From Novipirellula caenicola (GTDB lineage: Bacteria > Planctomycetota > Planctomycetia > Pirellulales > Pirellulaceae): a stretch of DNA of 64,000 bases. Each line of letters starts with the position of its first letter. Position 1 is the stretch's first letter. The DNA is taken from positions 186,001-250,000 of the forward strand of contig NZ_BAABRO010000011.1 in the NCBI RefSeq assembly GCF_039545035.1. Reading direction: 5' to 3'. The position numbers and the translations under genes were made by a program. The notes below the pieces were generated by a model. The model was not told the DNA's origin. It saw nothing but the letters and a program-made list of their open reading frames with translations, and searched no databases. Of the stretch, positions 36,584 through 47,462 are shown one piece after another.

Positions 36584-37600
36584 TTAGAGCCCATGGTTGG
36601 AATTCGACTCGAGAAATCGTCGTAGTTGTTTTGCAGCCGCGTACGATGGGGCGCCACGTGCCGCTTCGTCCCCCATCTGTTTGGTCATCGTGATCACTTC
36701 CACTTCGCGTGGGATTTTCAACAGATCGTTTCCGTGGCCGCTTATCACGTAGATGGTCGGTTTGAAGGCTGTTTTGGACAGCAGCCGTTGCACCGAATAA
36801 GCGATCTGTTGTTGCGCCGCGCTGACAACTTGTTCGGCAATTCGAGTTGCTTGGTCAAGCGACACATTGCGGCGGTCCAAGCCGATCATTCTTGCTAAAC
36901 GGTTGGATGCAAATTCTTTGGTGCGAGCCTTTCCGTCGGCGGTTTCAAAATCATTAGCGTCCTCTGGAACAAATCCAAGCATCACTCGAGCGTCGTCGAT
37001 GGTGGCAAAAAATTCGTTCATCACCGGGATGCGATTGCCTTGATACGTCATCCACGAACAAAGCCCACAGACCGGGGTCCGTTGGCAGCCGACGTACACC
37101 AGCGAACCTTCGCAGAGACGGTCATAGTCGGTTTGTGCTTTGGTCGCCACTTTTCCATTGCGAATCGGGATGATGTCGGTCGTGGTCGATCCGATATCGA
37201 TCAGCAAGGCATTGGGGGCAATGGATTGGCTGACATAGCTTCCAAGTGCATGCCAGTTTGCTGCGGCAATCCGGTCGACGTCGTCGGCCACCACGTGCTC
37301 GCGAAACAAACCATCGACACCATAGAAGTAGCAGGCGTTAATACCGAGTTCGGCTGCGGCCCGCCGGGTGTGGTCGACGATGTGAAAGACCCCTTCGGAT
37401 CGGTCGATAAAGCAGTCGGCAAGTTCGCCGGTCATGACGACGGCGATTGCCGTGACGTCTTGATACATGCCAAGCGCGCTACAGAGCGAATCCTTGAGCG
37501 TTTCCGGTTGACGCCACATCGGAAAAAAACAAGAGTGCGCCTGCTTCGACTCGCTAGCAAACTTTAGGTTGGCGCCACCGATATCGATTCCGACTATCAC
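36584..37600 (-). CDS. mfnF: hydantoinase/oxoprolinase-type protein, MfnF-like (H4MPT-linked C1 pathway)
   Basis: Protein of about 338 aa with the actin-like ATPase fold of the family annotated as H4MPT-linked C1 transfer pathway protein. GIDIGGANLKFA and LLIDIGSTTTDIIPI are its nucleotide motifs. In archaea MfnF joins the furan and tyramine parts of methanofuran. GTG 37600 overlaps the upstream stop by three of four bases (GTGA), which decides the start over the longer frame and implies translational coupling. C-rich stretch CQRTPVCGLC is present. Confidence 0.85.
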   Translation of the reverse strand: MIVGIDIGGANLKFASESKQAHSCFFPMWRQPETLKDSLCSALGMYQDVTAIAVVMTGELADCFIDRSEGVFHIVDHTRRAAAELGINACYFYGVDGLFREHVVADDVDRIAAANWHALGSYVSQSIAPNALLIDIGSTTTDIIPIRNGKVATKAQTDYDRLCEGSLVYVGCQRTPVCGLCSWMTYQGNRIPVMNEFFATIDDARVMLGFVPEDANDFETADGKARTKEFASNRLARMIGLDRRNVSLDQATRIAEQVVSAAQQQIAYSVQRLLSKTAFKPTIYVISGHGNDLLKIPREVEVITMTKQMGDEAARGAPSYAAAKQLRRFLESNSNHGL

Positions 37601-38619
37601 GTCGACTGCATCACTGTATCGTTGATCCAAACGGTTCCCGAGGGAGTCCATCGCACCGAGTCGACTGCGGCATTACACGAGACCGGTCCGGTTTCCAGGT
37701 CAAACAGCCGAGCGGCCAAATTGCCATGGATCATTTGACGAAGTCCAACGTACGACGTCGTCAGCCGGGGGTTGATTTCGATCACGTAGTCTTCGCTTGA
37801 ACAATCGCCCAGCAGCATGTCGATTCCAACAAACCCGCGAGCGGTCGGCGGCATCGCCGCGATCGCTCGCGACGCCAACACGGCGGCGCGACGTTGGGCT
37901 TCATCATCCAACGGGCCTTGCCCTCCGGCATATTCGCAAGATTGATCCTGGAGTTCTTGTCGCACTGCCGGCAACAACGTCAAATTGGTGCCCGAGGCAA
38001 TCAAAGCAATCGAGATCGCCAGCCCCGGCATCCAAGGCTGCAGGATCAGATCGTCGGTCAACAGCGATTTGGCTTCGGCATAGGAGTCGAAGGTCCGGAT
38101 TTCCTGGGTGCCACATCCGTCGCGTGGCTTCATCACAAAGCGTTTGAAGTTCTGGATCTCTTGCTCGTAGCGATCATCCGCGAGCGTGACAAACAGCGGG
38201 TGGGCAACGCCTGCGGAATGCAAACATTTGGCCGTTTGCATCTTGTCGCTTGCCACACGAAGAAAATCGCCGCTGCCTGCGATCACATCCACTCCGCCGG
38301 CTCGCAGCATGGCCACCGATTTGGCCAGGATGCCGTTGCTTTCGGGGGCCACGATCAACGCGGCGTCACAGTTCTTCGCCGCTGCAACCCATTGTCCGTA
38401 GATGGAATCATTGGCATGCACTGGAACGATTTCCGCTGCATCAACCTCGATGTTCAGCCGCGGATCCAATGGCACCGTGACCGTGGCAAATTCCGACAAA
38501 TCGCTCACGATGGCCCGCAACATTGCCGCACCTTCGTCTCGCAGCGAATCGGGGATCGTGTTCAGTTCTTTCTCTGAATGGCCGCCACCACAGACGTACT
38601 CGCCGACAAAGATACGCAT
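37597..38619 (-). CDS. mfnD: ATP-grasp protein, tyramine-glutamate ligase (MfnD)-like
   Basis: Protein of 340 aa, ATP-grasp fold. EYVCGGG at the start, MKPRDGCGTQEIRTF (ATP-binding beta-strand/loop) and the C-terminal metal site VIEINPRLTTSYVGLR match MfnD-type ligases, which attach glutamate to tyramine in methanofuran synthesis. First gene of the three-gene set on the - strand, overlapping the next by four bases. Bacteria with H4MPT-dependent C1 metabolism, planctomycetes included, need such genes. Confidence 0.85.
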   Translation of the reverse strand: MRIFVGEYVCGGGHSEKELNTIPDSLRDEGAAMLRAIVSDLSEFATVTVPLDPRLNIEVDAAEIVPVHANDSIYGQWVAAAKNCDAALIVAPESNGILAKSVAMLRAGGVDVIAGSGDFLRVASDKMQTAKCLHSAGVAHPLFVTLADDRYEQEIQNFKRFVMKPRDGCGTQEIRTFDSYAEAKSLLTDDLILQPWMPGLAISIALIASGTNLTLLPAVRQELQDQSCEYAGGQGPLDDEAQRRAAVLASRAIAAMPPTARGFVGIDMLLGDCSSEDYVIEINPRLTTSYVGLRQMIHGNLAARLFDLETGPVSCNAAVDSVRWTPSGTVWINDTVMQST

Positions 38620-38870
38620 GAATTCGATCCGCTAATATGGCTTGCTGTGAGCCTGATAAATGGTGGGTAAGCTTTCGACGTGTCGTTCACAAAACGAGCC
38701 GGTCGATGAGCTGTCTATCATTCAATATGCAACCGGGTTGGTCGATTGCAATGGATGGAGATGCCTAGAAAAACGGTTTCGAAACCGACCACAGTGAATG
38801 TTGGGCTCGGTTGCCTGCACCGCTTACTCGGTGGTCCGAAGACCGCCGTCGTCATGCCGTCAATCGGCGA

Positions 38871-39191
38871 CTAAAAAATGCCCAAATGGTCGCGGGCTTC
38901 GTCCGTCATCTTATCGGGAGACCACGGCGGGTCCATGACCACTTTGACTTCGGCCGTGTTGACTTCGTCAAGTCCTTCGGCAGCCCCCTTGGTTCCGGCA
39001 ACCAATTGAGGACCAGCGGGACACATTGGGCTGGTCATCGTCATGTCGATTTCCACGTTGTGACGACCGTCTTCCTGTTCCTCGTTGATCCGGATTTCAT
39101 AAACCAATCCGAGATCGACAATGTTGACATAAAGCTCAGGATCGATGACCTGCTTGAGCGCTTCACGGACTTTGTCTTCAGCAAGTGCCAT
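38871..39191 (-). CDS. sufT: MIP18/DUF59 family Fe-S assembly protein (SufT-like)
   Basis: Protein of 106 aa, DUF59/MIP18 fold. IDPELYVNIVDLGLVYEI and TMTSPMCPAGPQLV, with the conserved Cys, are diagnostic, as is the C-terminal VVMDPPWSPDKM. Family members help mature or deliver Fe-S clusters. Last gene of the suf cluster, 112 bp after sufD. The name is given by family and context. Confidence 0.88.
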   Translation of the reverse strand: MALAEDKVREALKQVIDPELYVNIVDLGLVYEIRINEEQEDGRHNVEIDMTMTSPMCPAGPQLVAGTKGAAEGLDEVNTAEVKVVMDPPWSPDKMTDEARDHLGIF

Positions 39192-39303
39192 GGTGATCGC
39201 TACCTATCGGACGGGGGGTGGAATAAGTGATCAGTGAACGGAAACAAAGACTCACGTTGTCGCGAGTCTTGTCGATTGTACCAAATAGCTGGGCTTTTGT
39301 AGA

Positions 39304-40608
39304 CTATTCGTACTCGCGAACTTGGCGGGCGATCGCCGCACCAAGCGCGTCGCGAACACTTTCGATCGTGATGCGATCGAAAATCTGTTGAAAGAAGCCG
39401 CTGACGATCATTCGAGTGGCTTCTTTGCGAGTGAAGCCACGGCAGCGGGCGTAGAAAATCTGCTCTTCGTCCACCTTCGCCGTCGTGCTGCCGTGCGTGC
39501 AACGCACGTCGTCCGCTTCGATCTCCAATCCAGGGATCGAGTCGGCTCGCGATGATTCGGACAACACAAGGTTGTCGTTGCGTTGATAGCCATCGGTTTT
39601 CTGGGCGATCGGATCGACTTTGATCATGCCACGCCAAACGGTGCGGCTCTTGTCTTGTTGAGCCGACTTGTACAAAAAGTCACTGTGGCAGCTCGGAGCC
39701 CGGTGATGCTGCAGCGTGTGGTAAGCGAGGTGTTGGCGACCTTCGGTGAACATCACGCCGTTGACTTGGCTGTCGGCCCCAGGGCCGACCAAATCAACCG
39801 ATTGGTTGACTTTGGATAGCAATGAACCCATCGCCGCGATCGTCCATTGCAGGGTCGAGTCTTTGCCGACCAATGCTTTTTGATGAGCAAATTGGTAGGT
39901 GCCGTAGCCCCATTCTTGCAAGTTGACATAGCGAAGATGCGAGTTGGCCTTTTGCACCACTTCGACCGCACCAACATGCAGACCTTTGCTCTGTTCGCCG
40001 ACGCCATTGGATTCGTGCAGCACGGTTGCTTCGGCGCCTTCATCCAACACGATCAACGTATGGGTCGTATCGGTGCCGCCATCGGTCATCATCGAACCGA
40101 TGTGTAGCGGTTTGTCGAGTACGACACCACGTGGGACGTACAAGAATTGACCGCCCGCCCAAAACGCCGCATGCAGTGCCGCGAATTTGTCGTAGTCGGG
40201 ATCAAATGCGGTGAATAAATGAGGCCGAACCAATTCAGGATGCTCGGCACACATTCGCGACAAGCTGCCGAACACAACTCCCTTGGCGGCCAGCTCTTCA
40301 TCAAGCGTTTCGCCAACAACGTAGCTATCGACGGTTTCAATCGAACCGCCAAGCTCGACGCCTTTGCGAAGCTGTGCCTTGGTCGGAGCGTCGCGTGATT
40401 CGGTCGCTGGAATTCCGAACTTGCCCAATTGGAAGGCGCGGATATCGGTGCGGATCCACTCTTCGTGACGTCGATCGGGCCAGCCCATTTTTTCGAAGTG
40501 CTGCCAAGCATCACGGCGAAGTTGGGTCAGCCAATCGGGTTCGCTTTGGGCCGCCAAAAATGAATCGAAACCGGCTTGATCGAACGTTAAAGTTGTCGTT
40601 TGCGTCAT
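39304..40608 (-). CDS. sufD: Fe-S cluster assembly protein SufD
   Basis: Protein of 434 aa. Partner of SufB in the SufBCD scaffold. Recognised by the SufBD beta-helix core (GVVLDKPLHI, VGAVEVVQKANSHLRYVNLQ) and the C-terminal segment DVRCTHGSTTAKVDEEQIFYARCRGF, where the TH-G motif is characteristic. Length is normal for SufD. 160 bp downstream of sufB; that spacer holds no gene. It works in the cytoplasm with SufC. Confidence 0.93.
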   Translation of the reverse strand: MTQTTTLTFDQAGFDSFLAAQSEPDWLTQLRRDAWQHFEKMGWPDRRHEEWIRTDIRAFQLGKFGIPATESRDAPTKAQLRKGVELGGSIETVDSYVVGETLDEELAAKGVVFGSLSRMCAEHPELVRPHLFTAFDPDYDKFAALHAAFWAGGQFLYVPRGVVLDKPLHIGSMMTDGGTDTTHTLIVLDEGAEATVLHESNGVGEQSKGLHVGAVEVVQKANSHLRYVNLQEWGYGTYQFAHQKALVGKDSTLQWTIAAMGSLLSKVNQSVDLVGPGADSQVNGVMFTEGRQHLAYHTLQHHRAPSCHSDFLYKSAQQDKSRTVWRGMIKVDPIAQKTDGYQRNDNLVLSESSRADSIPGLEIEADDVRCTHGSTTAKVDEEQIFYARCRGFTRKEATRMIVSGFFQQIFDRITIESVRDALGAAIARQVREYE

Positions 40609-40768
40609 CTGAATTTAGTTAGCTTGAAGCGGCAAGCAGACACGCGTGCCACGTGGAGGAATGAGAGGCATGGTAGCCAAGGTCGCCGGCGCGAACGATC
40701 GGGCGGGTGCAATCGCCCGATCAGGTGACGTGATTTGGCTACGACTAAAGGAAAGGCGGGTAGGCGGC

Positions 40769-42175
<1,407 letters not shown>

Positions 42176-42455
42176 CGTATTTCCTAACGTATTCAAATTT
42201 CAAAGTGCAGTTTTATTCGTTTCTCGGACCCTAGCCCGCCGTCAGGCAGGACCCTTTGGGGTAGGCCCGTTTAGGCAACGCCTGCGTTTAGGCAAGGTTG
42301 CCCAGCCAAAGTTCAGCTAGCCTCTCATCCTCGGTCGCCTCGCAAGCAAGCTTCAAAAGCAAGCCAAGTGAAGCGATGGCGACGCTTGCCGATTCTTGCG
42401 AACCCGTGATTGCTCACGAGCCTTCCGTTTCTCACTAGCCTTGCAAAGGTCGCGG

Positions 42456-43271
42456 TTACACCGCGGCTTCTTCGGCCAGCATCTCTTGGTTGGCCGCTTC
42501 CGCTTCGGGGTACGCTTTGCGGATGCGGTCGTAACCGTGGCGATGTAGTTCTTCGGCCAACTCCGAGCCACCGGTTTCCACCAATCGGCCACCCAACATG
42601 ACGTGGGTGTATTGAGGTGGATTGTGTTCGAGCAGTTTGTCGTGGTGCGTGATGATCAGCAGACCCATTTTCTGGTGTCCGATTTCCGCAATCGATTCGC
42701 TCGCCAAACGCACTGCGTCGGCATCCAAACCGCTGTCGGTTTCATCGAGAACCGCAAACTTGGGCTGCAGCATGGCAAGTTGCAGGATCTCGGCGCGTTT
42801 CATTTCGCCACCGGAAAAGCCGTCGTTGACATAGCGGCGTGCGAATTCTTCGTCCATTCGCAAATGTGCCATCTTTTCCTTCAATTCCTTACGGAACTCA
42901 CGCATCGGGATCAATTCCTCGCCTTCCTTTCGGTCGGGGCGACGAACGTTGGTGGTTGCATGGCGAAGGAAGTCCGCCATCTTCACACCGGGGACCGCCA
43001 TCGGTCGTTGGAACGCCATGAAGATTCCCGCGCGAGCACGTTCATCGGGCGACATGGCCAACACATCTTCGCCATCAAGCGTGATCGATCCGTCGGTGAC
43101 TTCGTAGCCCGGATGACCCATGATCGCCAAGCCAAGCGTGCTTTTGCCGCTACCATTGGGACCCATCAAGGCGTGCGTCTCACCATGGTTGAGCGTCAAG
43201 TTGACGCCGCGAAGGATTGGCTTGTCGCCAACCGAAACGTGAAGGTTCTTGATCTGCAGTACGTGTGTCAT
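42456..43271 (-). CDS. sufC: Fe-S cluster assembly ATPase SufC
   Basis: Protein of 271 aa, cytoplasmic ABC-type ATPase. Walker A GPNGSGKST, signature GFSGGEMKRAE, Walker B VLDETDSGLD and the switch histidine (ITHHDKLL) are intact. ATG 43271 (MTHVLQIKNL) fits the family start; the longer open frame is rejected. The C-terminus has an unusually long Glu/Ala-rich tail (AYPEAEAANQEMLAEEAAV). 64 bp after sufR; a 280 bp spacer without a gene separates it from sufB. Confidence 0.95.
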   Translation of the reverse strand: MTHVLQIKNLHVSVGDKPILRGVNLTLNHGETHALMGPNGSGKSTLGLAIMGHPGYEVTDGSITLDGEDVLAMSPDERARAGIFMAFQRPMAVPGVKMADFLRHATTNVRRPDRKEGEELIPMREFRKELKEKMAHLRMDEEFARRYVNDGFSGGEMKRAEILQLAMLQPKFAVLDETDSGLDADAVRLASESIAEIGHQKMGLLIITHHDKLLEHNPPQYTHVMLGGRLVETGGSELAEELHRHGYDRIRKAYPEAEAANQEMLAEEAAV

Positions 43272-43335
43272 GCTTGATTGCAAAAATTCAAAAGGAAGGG
43301 AATCGTTGTAAGTTGTATCGAGAGCACCATGTCGT

Positions 43336-44031
43336 TTAATTTGCTGAGTCCGACGGCTCACCCGTCGCAGCAAATTGGCAACAGTGGTCTCCATCGAGTC
43401 GACAACTGCTGAGGTGGACCGGGCGACCAAGCGCCTCGGATATCATTTCTTCTTCGAGTCGACACATCGCACGTTCGTCCGATGTGTCCGTGAGCGATGG
43501 GTACGGGCACGCGCAGATATCAAGCACGGGCAAGTCTCCCGCATGGGAAATCTCTGTCGTGATGTGACGATCGGTCAACATTTCCGACAATTTGATCATC
43601 CGTGACTCAAACGATTGGTCCTGATCGACTTCGCGATCGACCTGAGTCGCAAACTGACGTCCTAACCGGTTTGCCACCGAACTAAGTAACTGTTGGCGAA
43701 TTTTGGGATCCGGGATCGCCAATATCTCTTGCCACATTGCCTCGGCCAACTCGGCGGGGTTCGCCCCGGCACGTCGATGTCCTCGCACTGTCAATCGATA
43801 CTGGAATGTCGGTCGGCCACGTCCGGCAACAATCTTCTCGCGTTCAATCAGCCCTGATTCAAGCAACCGCTCAATCCGCTGGCGAATTGCAGTCGCCGTC
43901 ACTCCGAGCTGTTCCGTCAAATCCCCAATGCCAAACGCGTCCCCGCTACGCATTGCCATCAATAATTCGCGATCAACCGACCGGAGTTCATCAATGGCAG
44001 CAGATGGGACTGAAGACGACGTCATGGACAA
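43336..44031 (-). CDS. sufR: SufR-like Fe-S-sensing transcriptional regulator
   Basis: Protein of 231 aa. An N-terminal winged helix-turn-helix (about 15-80, LTEQLGVTATAIRQRIERLL then GRGRPTFQYRLT) is followed by a C-terminal domain holding Cys residues in CACPYPSL, MCRLEEEM, SSCRLDGDHCC, the layout expected for cluster ligation by SufR. In cyanobacteria SufR represses the suf genes when its cluster is present. First gene of the operon here, with a perfect inverted repeat overlapping its predicted promoter. TTGCTGAGTC-like features aside, no other control element is evident. Confidence 0.85.
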   Translation of the reverse strand: MSMTSSSVPSAAIDELRSVDRELLMAMRSGDAFGIGDLTEQLGVTATAIRQRIERLLESGLIEREKIVAGRGRPTFQYRLTVRGHRRAGANPAELAEAMWQEILAIPDPKIRQQLLSSVANRLGRQFATQVDREVDQDQSFESRMIKLSEMLTDRHITTEISHAGDLPVLDICACPYPSLTDTSDERAMCRLEEEMISEALGRPVHLSSCRLDGDHCCQFAATGEPSDSAN

Positions 44032-44101
44032 CTTGGTTGGACGTAACGAAAAAACGTAACGAAAAGCGTGCGATCAGCAAAAATACCAACGCAACACAGT
44101 C

Positions 44102-44130
44102 ATTATTGGGAGCAAACCTATTTTTGACAA
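44102..44130 (-). promoter_or_regulatory. predicted sufR-sufCBDT promoter
   Basis: On the - strand: -35 TTGTCA (complement of 44125-44130), 17 nt spacer, -10 AATAAT (complement of 44102-44107), about 70 nt upstream of the sufR start. Five of six bases match the consensus in each hexamer. The -35 lies inside the inverted repeat at 44121-44146. Confidence 0.6.
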
Positions 44131-44146
44131 CCGCTGTTGTCAAAAA
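44121..44146. promoter_or_regulatory. candidate SufR operator, perfect inverted repeat
   Basis: TTTTTGACAAC and GTTGTCAAAAA, 11 bases each, separated by CGCT. The inner half-site CAAC/GTTG is the one reported for cyanobacterial SufR, there with a longer spacer (from memory). It overlaps the -35 of the predicted sufR promoter, as expected for repression and autoregulation. Confidence 0.7.
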
Positions 44147-44389
44147 TGCGTTCAATGGCGATCATGGGCACATCAACGCCGGTTTGAGGCCCCTAGAGTG
44201 GGCAATAGATGCCGCCAAGGCGACCGCATGATTTGAGTAGAGTCTCGCCGCCGGAGCACAGAGTCCCCCTGAGCAGCATGCGGATGAATTGTTATCATTT
44301 GCCGCTCTTGTGGTTTGTCGAGTAACAACATACTCATGCTTTGAACCGTCGCATACCCTCCACCCCCCTAACCGCTGATCGAGTCAATT

Positions 44390-45493
44390 ATGAAGGCCGT
44401 CGCCGTTACGCCAGGCACCCCTAATAGCGTCCATCTCGAAGAAATTGCCAAGCCAACCCTGGACCAAGTTCCCAACGGCAACGGGGTCTTGGTCAAAGTG
44501 TTGAAGGTCGGAGTGGACGCCACCGATCGTGAAATCAATGACGCTTTGTACGGAAATGCGCCGACCGGAGACAAGCATCTGGTCATCGGACACGAGTGCT
44601 TTGGCATCGTCGAAGCGGTGGGAGACAACGTTCGCCGCGTCAAACCGGGTGACTATGTCACGGCAACCGTTCGCCGTCCTGGTGGGTCGATCTATGACAT
44701 GATCGGCACCAACGATATGACCAGCGAGGAAGAGTACTACGAGCGCGGCATCAATCTGCGGCACGGTTTTTTGACCGAATATTTCGTTGACGAAGAAGAG
44801 TATATTGTTCGCGTCCCCGAGGGGCTGAAACACTTGCACGTCTTGCAGGAGCCGATGAGCTGTGCTGCAAAGGCAGTGCACCAAGCCTATGAAGCCCAGC
44901 ACCGCATGAAGGTGTGGCGTCCCAGCGTCGCCTACGTACTGGGGGCCGGGCAGATCGGTTTGCTGACCACGTTGATCTTGAAGCTTCGCGGTCTGGAGGT
45001 CTACACGCTCGCTCGGGGTGAGGCGCCGAACTTAAAAGCCGAGATCGTCACGGGACTCGAAGCGAATTACATCAGCACTCGAGAAACGTCGATGGCCGAG
45101 CTTGTCAAAATTACTGGCAAGCCGGATTTGATCGTCGATGCAACCGGTAGCAGCCAATTGGCGTTCGAGTCGATGCAGCACTTGGGGCACAACGGCGTTG
45201 TCGTTTGGACCGGAATCACCGGAGGCGACAAGGTCACCGAAGTTCCCTCGGATAGCATCAACTTGCAATTCGTGCTCGGCAACAAACTGCTGCTCGGCAG
45301 TGTGAATGCAAACCGCAATCACTTTGAAATGGGGATTCGCGACCTCGCATTGGGCGAGATGATGTACCCCGGCGTGCTCGAGAAAATCTTGACGCATCCC
45401 GTCGATGGTCTGGACAACTACAAAGAGATGATGCGGTTGTTGGTCGAAGACAAAGACGCCTTAAAGGTCTTTGTCAACGTCGCAAATGAGTAG
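44390..45493 (+). CDS. glucose 1-dehydrogenase-like zinc-type alcohol dehydrogenase
   Basis: Protein of 367 aa, MDR superfamily with the glucose-dehydrogenase C-terminal domain. [15 protein letters not shown] holds the zinc-site His-Glu; [11 protein letters not shown], the Rossmann motif GAGQIGLL and the C-terminal [11 protein letters not shown] are typical of the archaeal-type glucose dehydrogenase. The first zinc ligand position reads Asp (GVDATDREI). It oxidises glucose or a related sugar with NAD(P)+. Divergent from sufR; followed by a strong hairpin terminator. Confidence 0.85.
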   Translation: MKAVAVTPGTPNSVHLEEIAKPTLDQVPNGNGVLVKVLKVGVDATDREINDALYGNAPTGDKHLVIGHECFGIVEAVGDNVRRVKPGDYVTATVRRPGGSIYDMIGTNDMTSEEEYYERGINLRHGFLTEYFVDEEEYIVRVPEGLKHLHVLQEPMSCAAKAVHQAYEAQHRMKVWRPSVAYVLGAGQIGLLTTLILKLRGLEVYTLARGEAPNLKAEIVTGLEANYISTRETSMAELVKITGKPDLIVDATGSSQLAFESMQHLGHNGVVVWTGITGGDKVTEVPSDSINLQFVLGNKLLLGSVNANRNHFEMGIRDLALGEMMYPGVLEKILTHPVDGLDNYKEMMRLLVEDKDALKVFVNVANE

Positions 45494-45570
45494 TCGGCTA
45501 GGTGGCTGAGCGATCCGGTTGCCGGCGGATCCATGGCCGGCGAATCCATGTCCGGCCAAAATAGCAAACG

Positions 45571-45609
45571 AAAAAAAGGGCCGCACTCACCGAGTGTGGC
45601 CCTTTTTCG
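45571..45609 (+). terminator. rho-independent terminator after the dehydrogenase gene
   Basis: AAAAAGGGCCGCACTC, short loop, GAGTGTGGCCCTTTTT: a near-perfect stem with A- and U-tracts on both sides, so it can act in both directions, ending both the + strand gene and any transcript from the right. Confidence 0.85.
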
Positions 45610-45689
45610 TTGTTCTTGTCCGGCTCGACACGCCCCACTGCATTGCTAATGCAAACATGGGAGGATCACGCGGCTGAAGGGTTTTCTCT

Positions 45690-45755
45690 GTAGTGGACGA
45701 GGCAACGAGTCCCGTCGCGCCACGAAGTCGCTGGACTCGTTGCCTCGTCCACTAC
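45690..45755. repeat. 23-bp perfect inverted repeat (REP-like hairpin)
   Basis: Arms 45690-45712 (starts GTAGTGGACGAGGC) and 45733-45755 are exact reverse complements around a 20 nt loop. No gene lies in the interval 45494-45913. The form is that of a REP/BIME-type or MITE-type dispersed element; the copy number in the genome is unknown from this window. Confidence 0.75.
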
Positions 45756-45913
45756 CTCCGAAGCTGACGGCGACCAACTCCCATCCTAGTAACGCTCTGG
45801 CGGAACGGCCCACGCGTCACCGGAGGGTTTCTAAAAGATGCGATCAAGTCGCCTTTCGCACAGAACGAGAGGCGACGGTTTCTTGTATTGCGAATGAAGT
45901 CTCGCAGGTTTGA

Positions 45914-47359
45914 CTACAGCGCCAACAGCAGTCGGCTTGGTGCTTCGAGGTAGCCGATCACATCGTTTAGGAAGCGTGCCGCGGTTCCGCCATCGACCAA
46001 GCGGTGGTCGTAGGACAGGCTTAGCGGCATCATCAAACGAGGTTGGATGCTGTCGTCAGGCATCACGACGGGCAGTTTGCGGCTACGGCCAACCAACAAA
46101 ATGGCTACTTCGGGTACGTTGACGATGGGCGTCGAGTATTGGCCGCCGATCGCTCCGAGGTTGCTGATTGTAAACGTGCCGCCCTTCAAATCGCTGACAG
46201 CGAACTGGCCACCGCGGACCTTGCCCGCCATTTCGGCCAATCCGCGAGCGATTTCAGGGATGCCGCGTTGATCGGTGTTCTGCATCACCGGTACGACCAA
46301 GCCGCGATCGGTATCCACGGCGATGCCGACATTGACGTAGTCTTTGTAGATGACTTGTTCGTTTTGCTCGTCGATCACCGCATTGATGCTGGGGTGATGT
46401 CGCAGTGCCGTGGCAACCGCTTTGATCAAGAACGGCATCGTGGTCAACTTCAGCCCTTGCGCCGCGTAATCATCTTTGCTCGATTGGCGAAGCCGTTCGA
46501 GGTCGGTGATGTCGGCGTCATCAAAATTGGTCACGCGAGGAACGGTCGACCAACTGGCGTGCATCTGTTTTGAGATCGTTTTGCGAATCTTGCTCATGCG
46601 TTCGACATGCACGCTGCCGAATTCATCGCTGCTGGCGGTGCCGGGTGCCGACGACACGCGGGCTGCCGCTTGGCTTGGCGCACTGGCGGCGGTGGGCGAG
46701 GTCGTAGTGGCTGCGGCGCCGCTGTTTCGTGCCGCCTGGTTTGCCGTTCGCACGACCGCCAAGACGTCGTCGCGAGTGATTCGGCCTGATTCACCGGTGC
46801 CTTGAACGGACGATAAATCGACGCCGACTTCGCGGGCAAAGCGGCGAATCGCAGGCCCAGCCGGGATCACTTGACCCGGTGCGGTCGTGGTCGCGACGGG
46901 AGCTGCAGCGGGTTGCGCCGGTGCGGGAGCCGCTTGAGGCGGTGGCGGTGCGGCGGCAGCCGGAGGTGCCGGAGCGGGAGTGGCCGGTGCTGGTGCTGCC
47001 GGAGCCGGCGATGGCGCCGCAGCTGCGGGAGCCGCTGGAGCTTCGGGCTTGGCTTCTGGCTTGGACTCGGCCTTGGGTTCAGCGGGGGCTTCGGGTTTAG
47101 GGTCTGCAGCCGGAGCGGCCGCTTCCGCTTCGACTTCCAGGATCACGCCACCGATGGCTACCGAGTCGCCTTCGCTGACAAGGATCTTGGTGACCTTTCC
47201 ACCGACCGATGCCGGGACCGGCACGGTCGCTTTGTCGGTTTCCATTTCGACGATGTCTTGGCCTTTGCTAATCACGTCGCCGACCGACACAAAAATTTCC
47301 AGAACGTCACCAGATTCGATGCCGTCGCCCAATTCGGGAAGCTTTACTTCAGTTGCCAT
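45914..47359 (-). CDS. aceF: dihydrolipoamide acetyltransferase, E2 of pyruvate dehydrogenase
   Basis: Protein of 481 aa. A single N-terminal lipoyl domain with lipoyl Lys43 (METDKATVP), a very long Ala/Pro-rich swinging linker (about 80-165), a peripheral-subunit-binding domain (AIRRFAREVGVDLSSVQGTG) and the catalytic acetyltransferase core ending SYDHRLVDGG. It transfers the acetyl group to CoA in the cytoplasmic complex. 103 bp downstream of aceE on the same strand. The E3 (lipoamide dehydrogenase) gene is not in the window. Confidence 0.94.
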   Translation of the reverse strand: MATEVKLPELGDGIESGDVLEIFVSVGDVISKGQDIVEMETDKATVPVPASVGGKVTKILVSEGDSVAIGGVILEVEAEAAAPAADPKPEAPAEPKAESKPEAKPEAPAAPAAAAPSPAPAAPAPATPAPAPPAAAAPPPPQAAPAPAQPAAAPVATTTAPGQVIPAGPAIRRFAREVGVDLSSVQGTGESGRITRDDVLAVVRTANQAARNSGAAATTTSPTAASAPSQAAARVSSAPGTASSDEFGSVHVERMSKIRKTISKQMHASWSTVPRVTNFDDADITDLERLRQSSKDDYAAQGLKLTTMPFLIKAVATALRHHPSINAVIDEQNEQVIYKDYVNVGIAVDTDRGLVVPVMQNTDQRGIPEIARGLAEMAGKVRGGQFAVSDLKGGTFTISNLGAIGGQYSTPIVNVPEVAILLVGRSRKLPVVMPDDSIQPRLMMPLSLSYDHRLVDGGTAARFLNDVIGYLEAPSRLLLAL

Positions 47360-47462
47360 AAAAGAGTTTCTGGTAAGCAGATTTCAGTGGGATGTTTGTA
47401 ACGTACGTTGTCTCAGGCAAGGAGACGCCTTCAACACAGGCGTCTCGGACATTGGCCTCGAA

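Noticed and set aside
42176-42455. 280 nt spacer between sufC and sufB as a possible gene
   Set aside because: Contains only short repeated CGGACCCT/GGCAACGC segments and no frame with a start signal.
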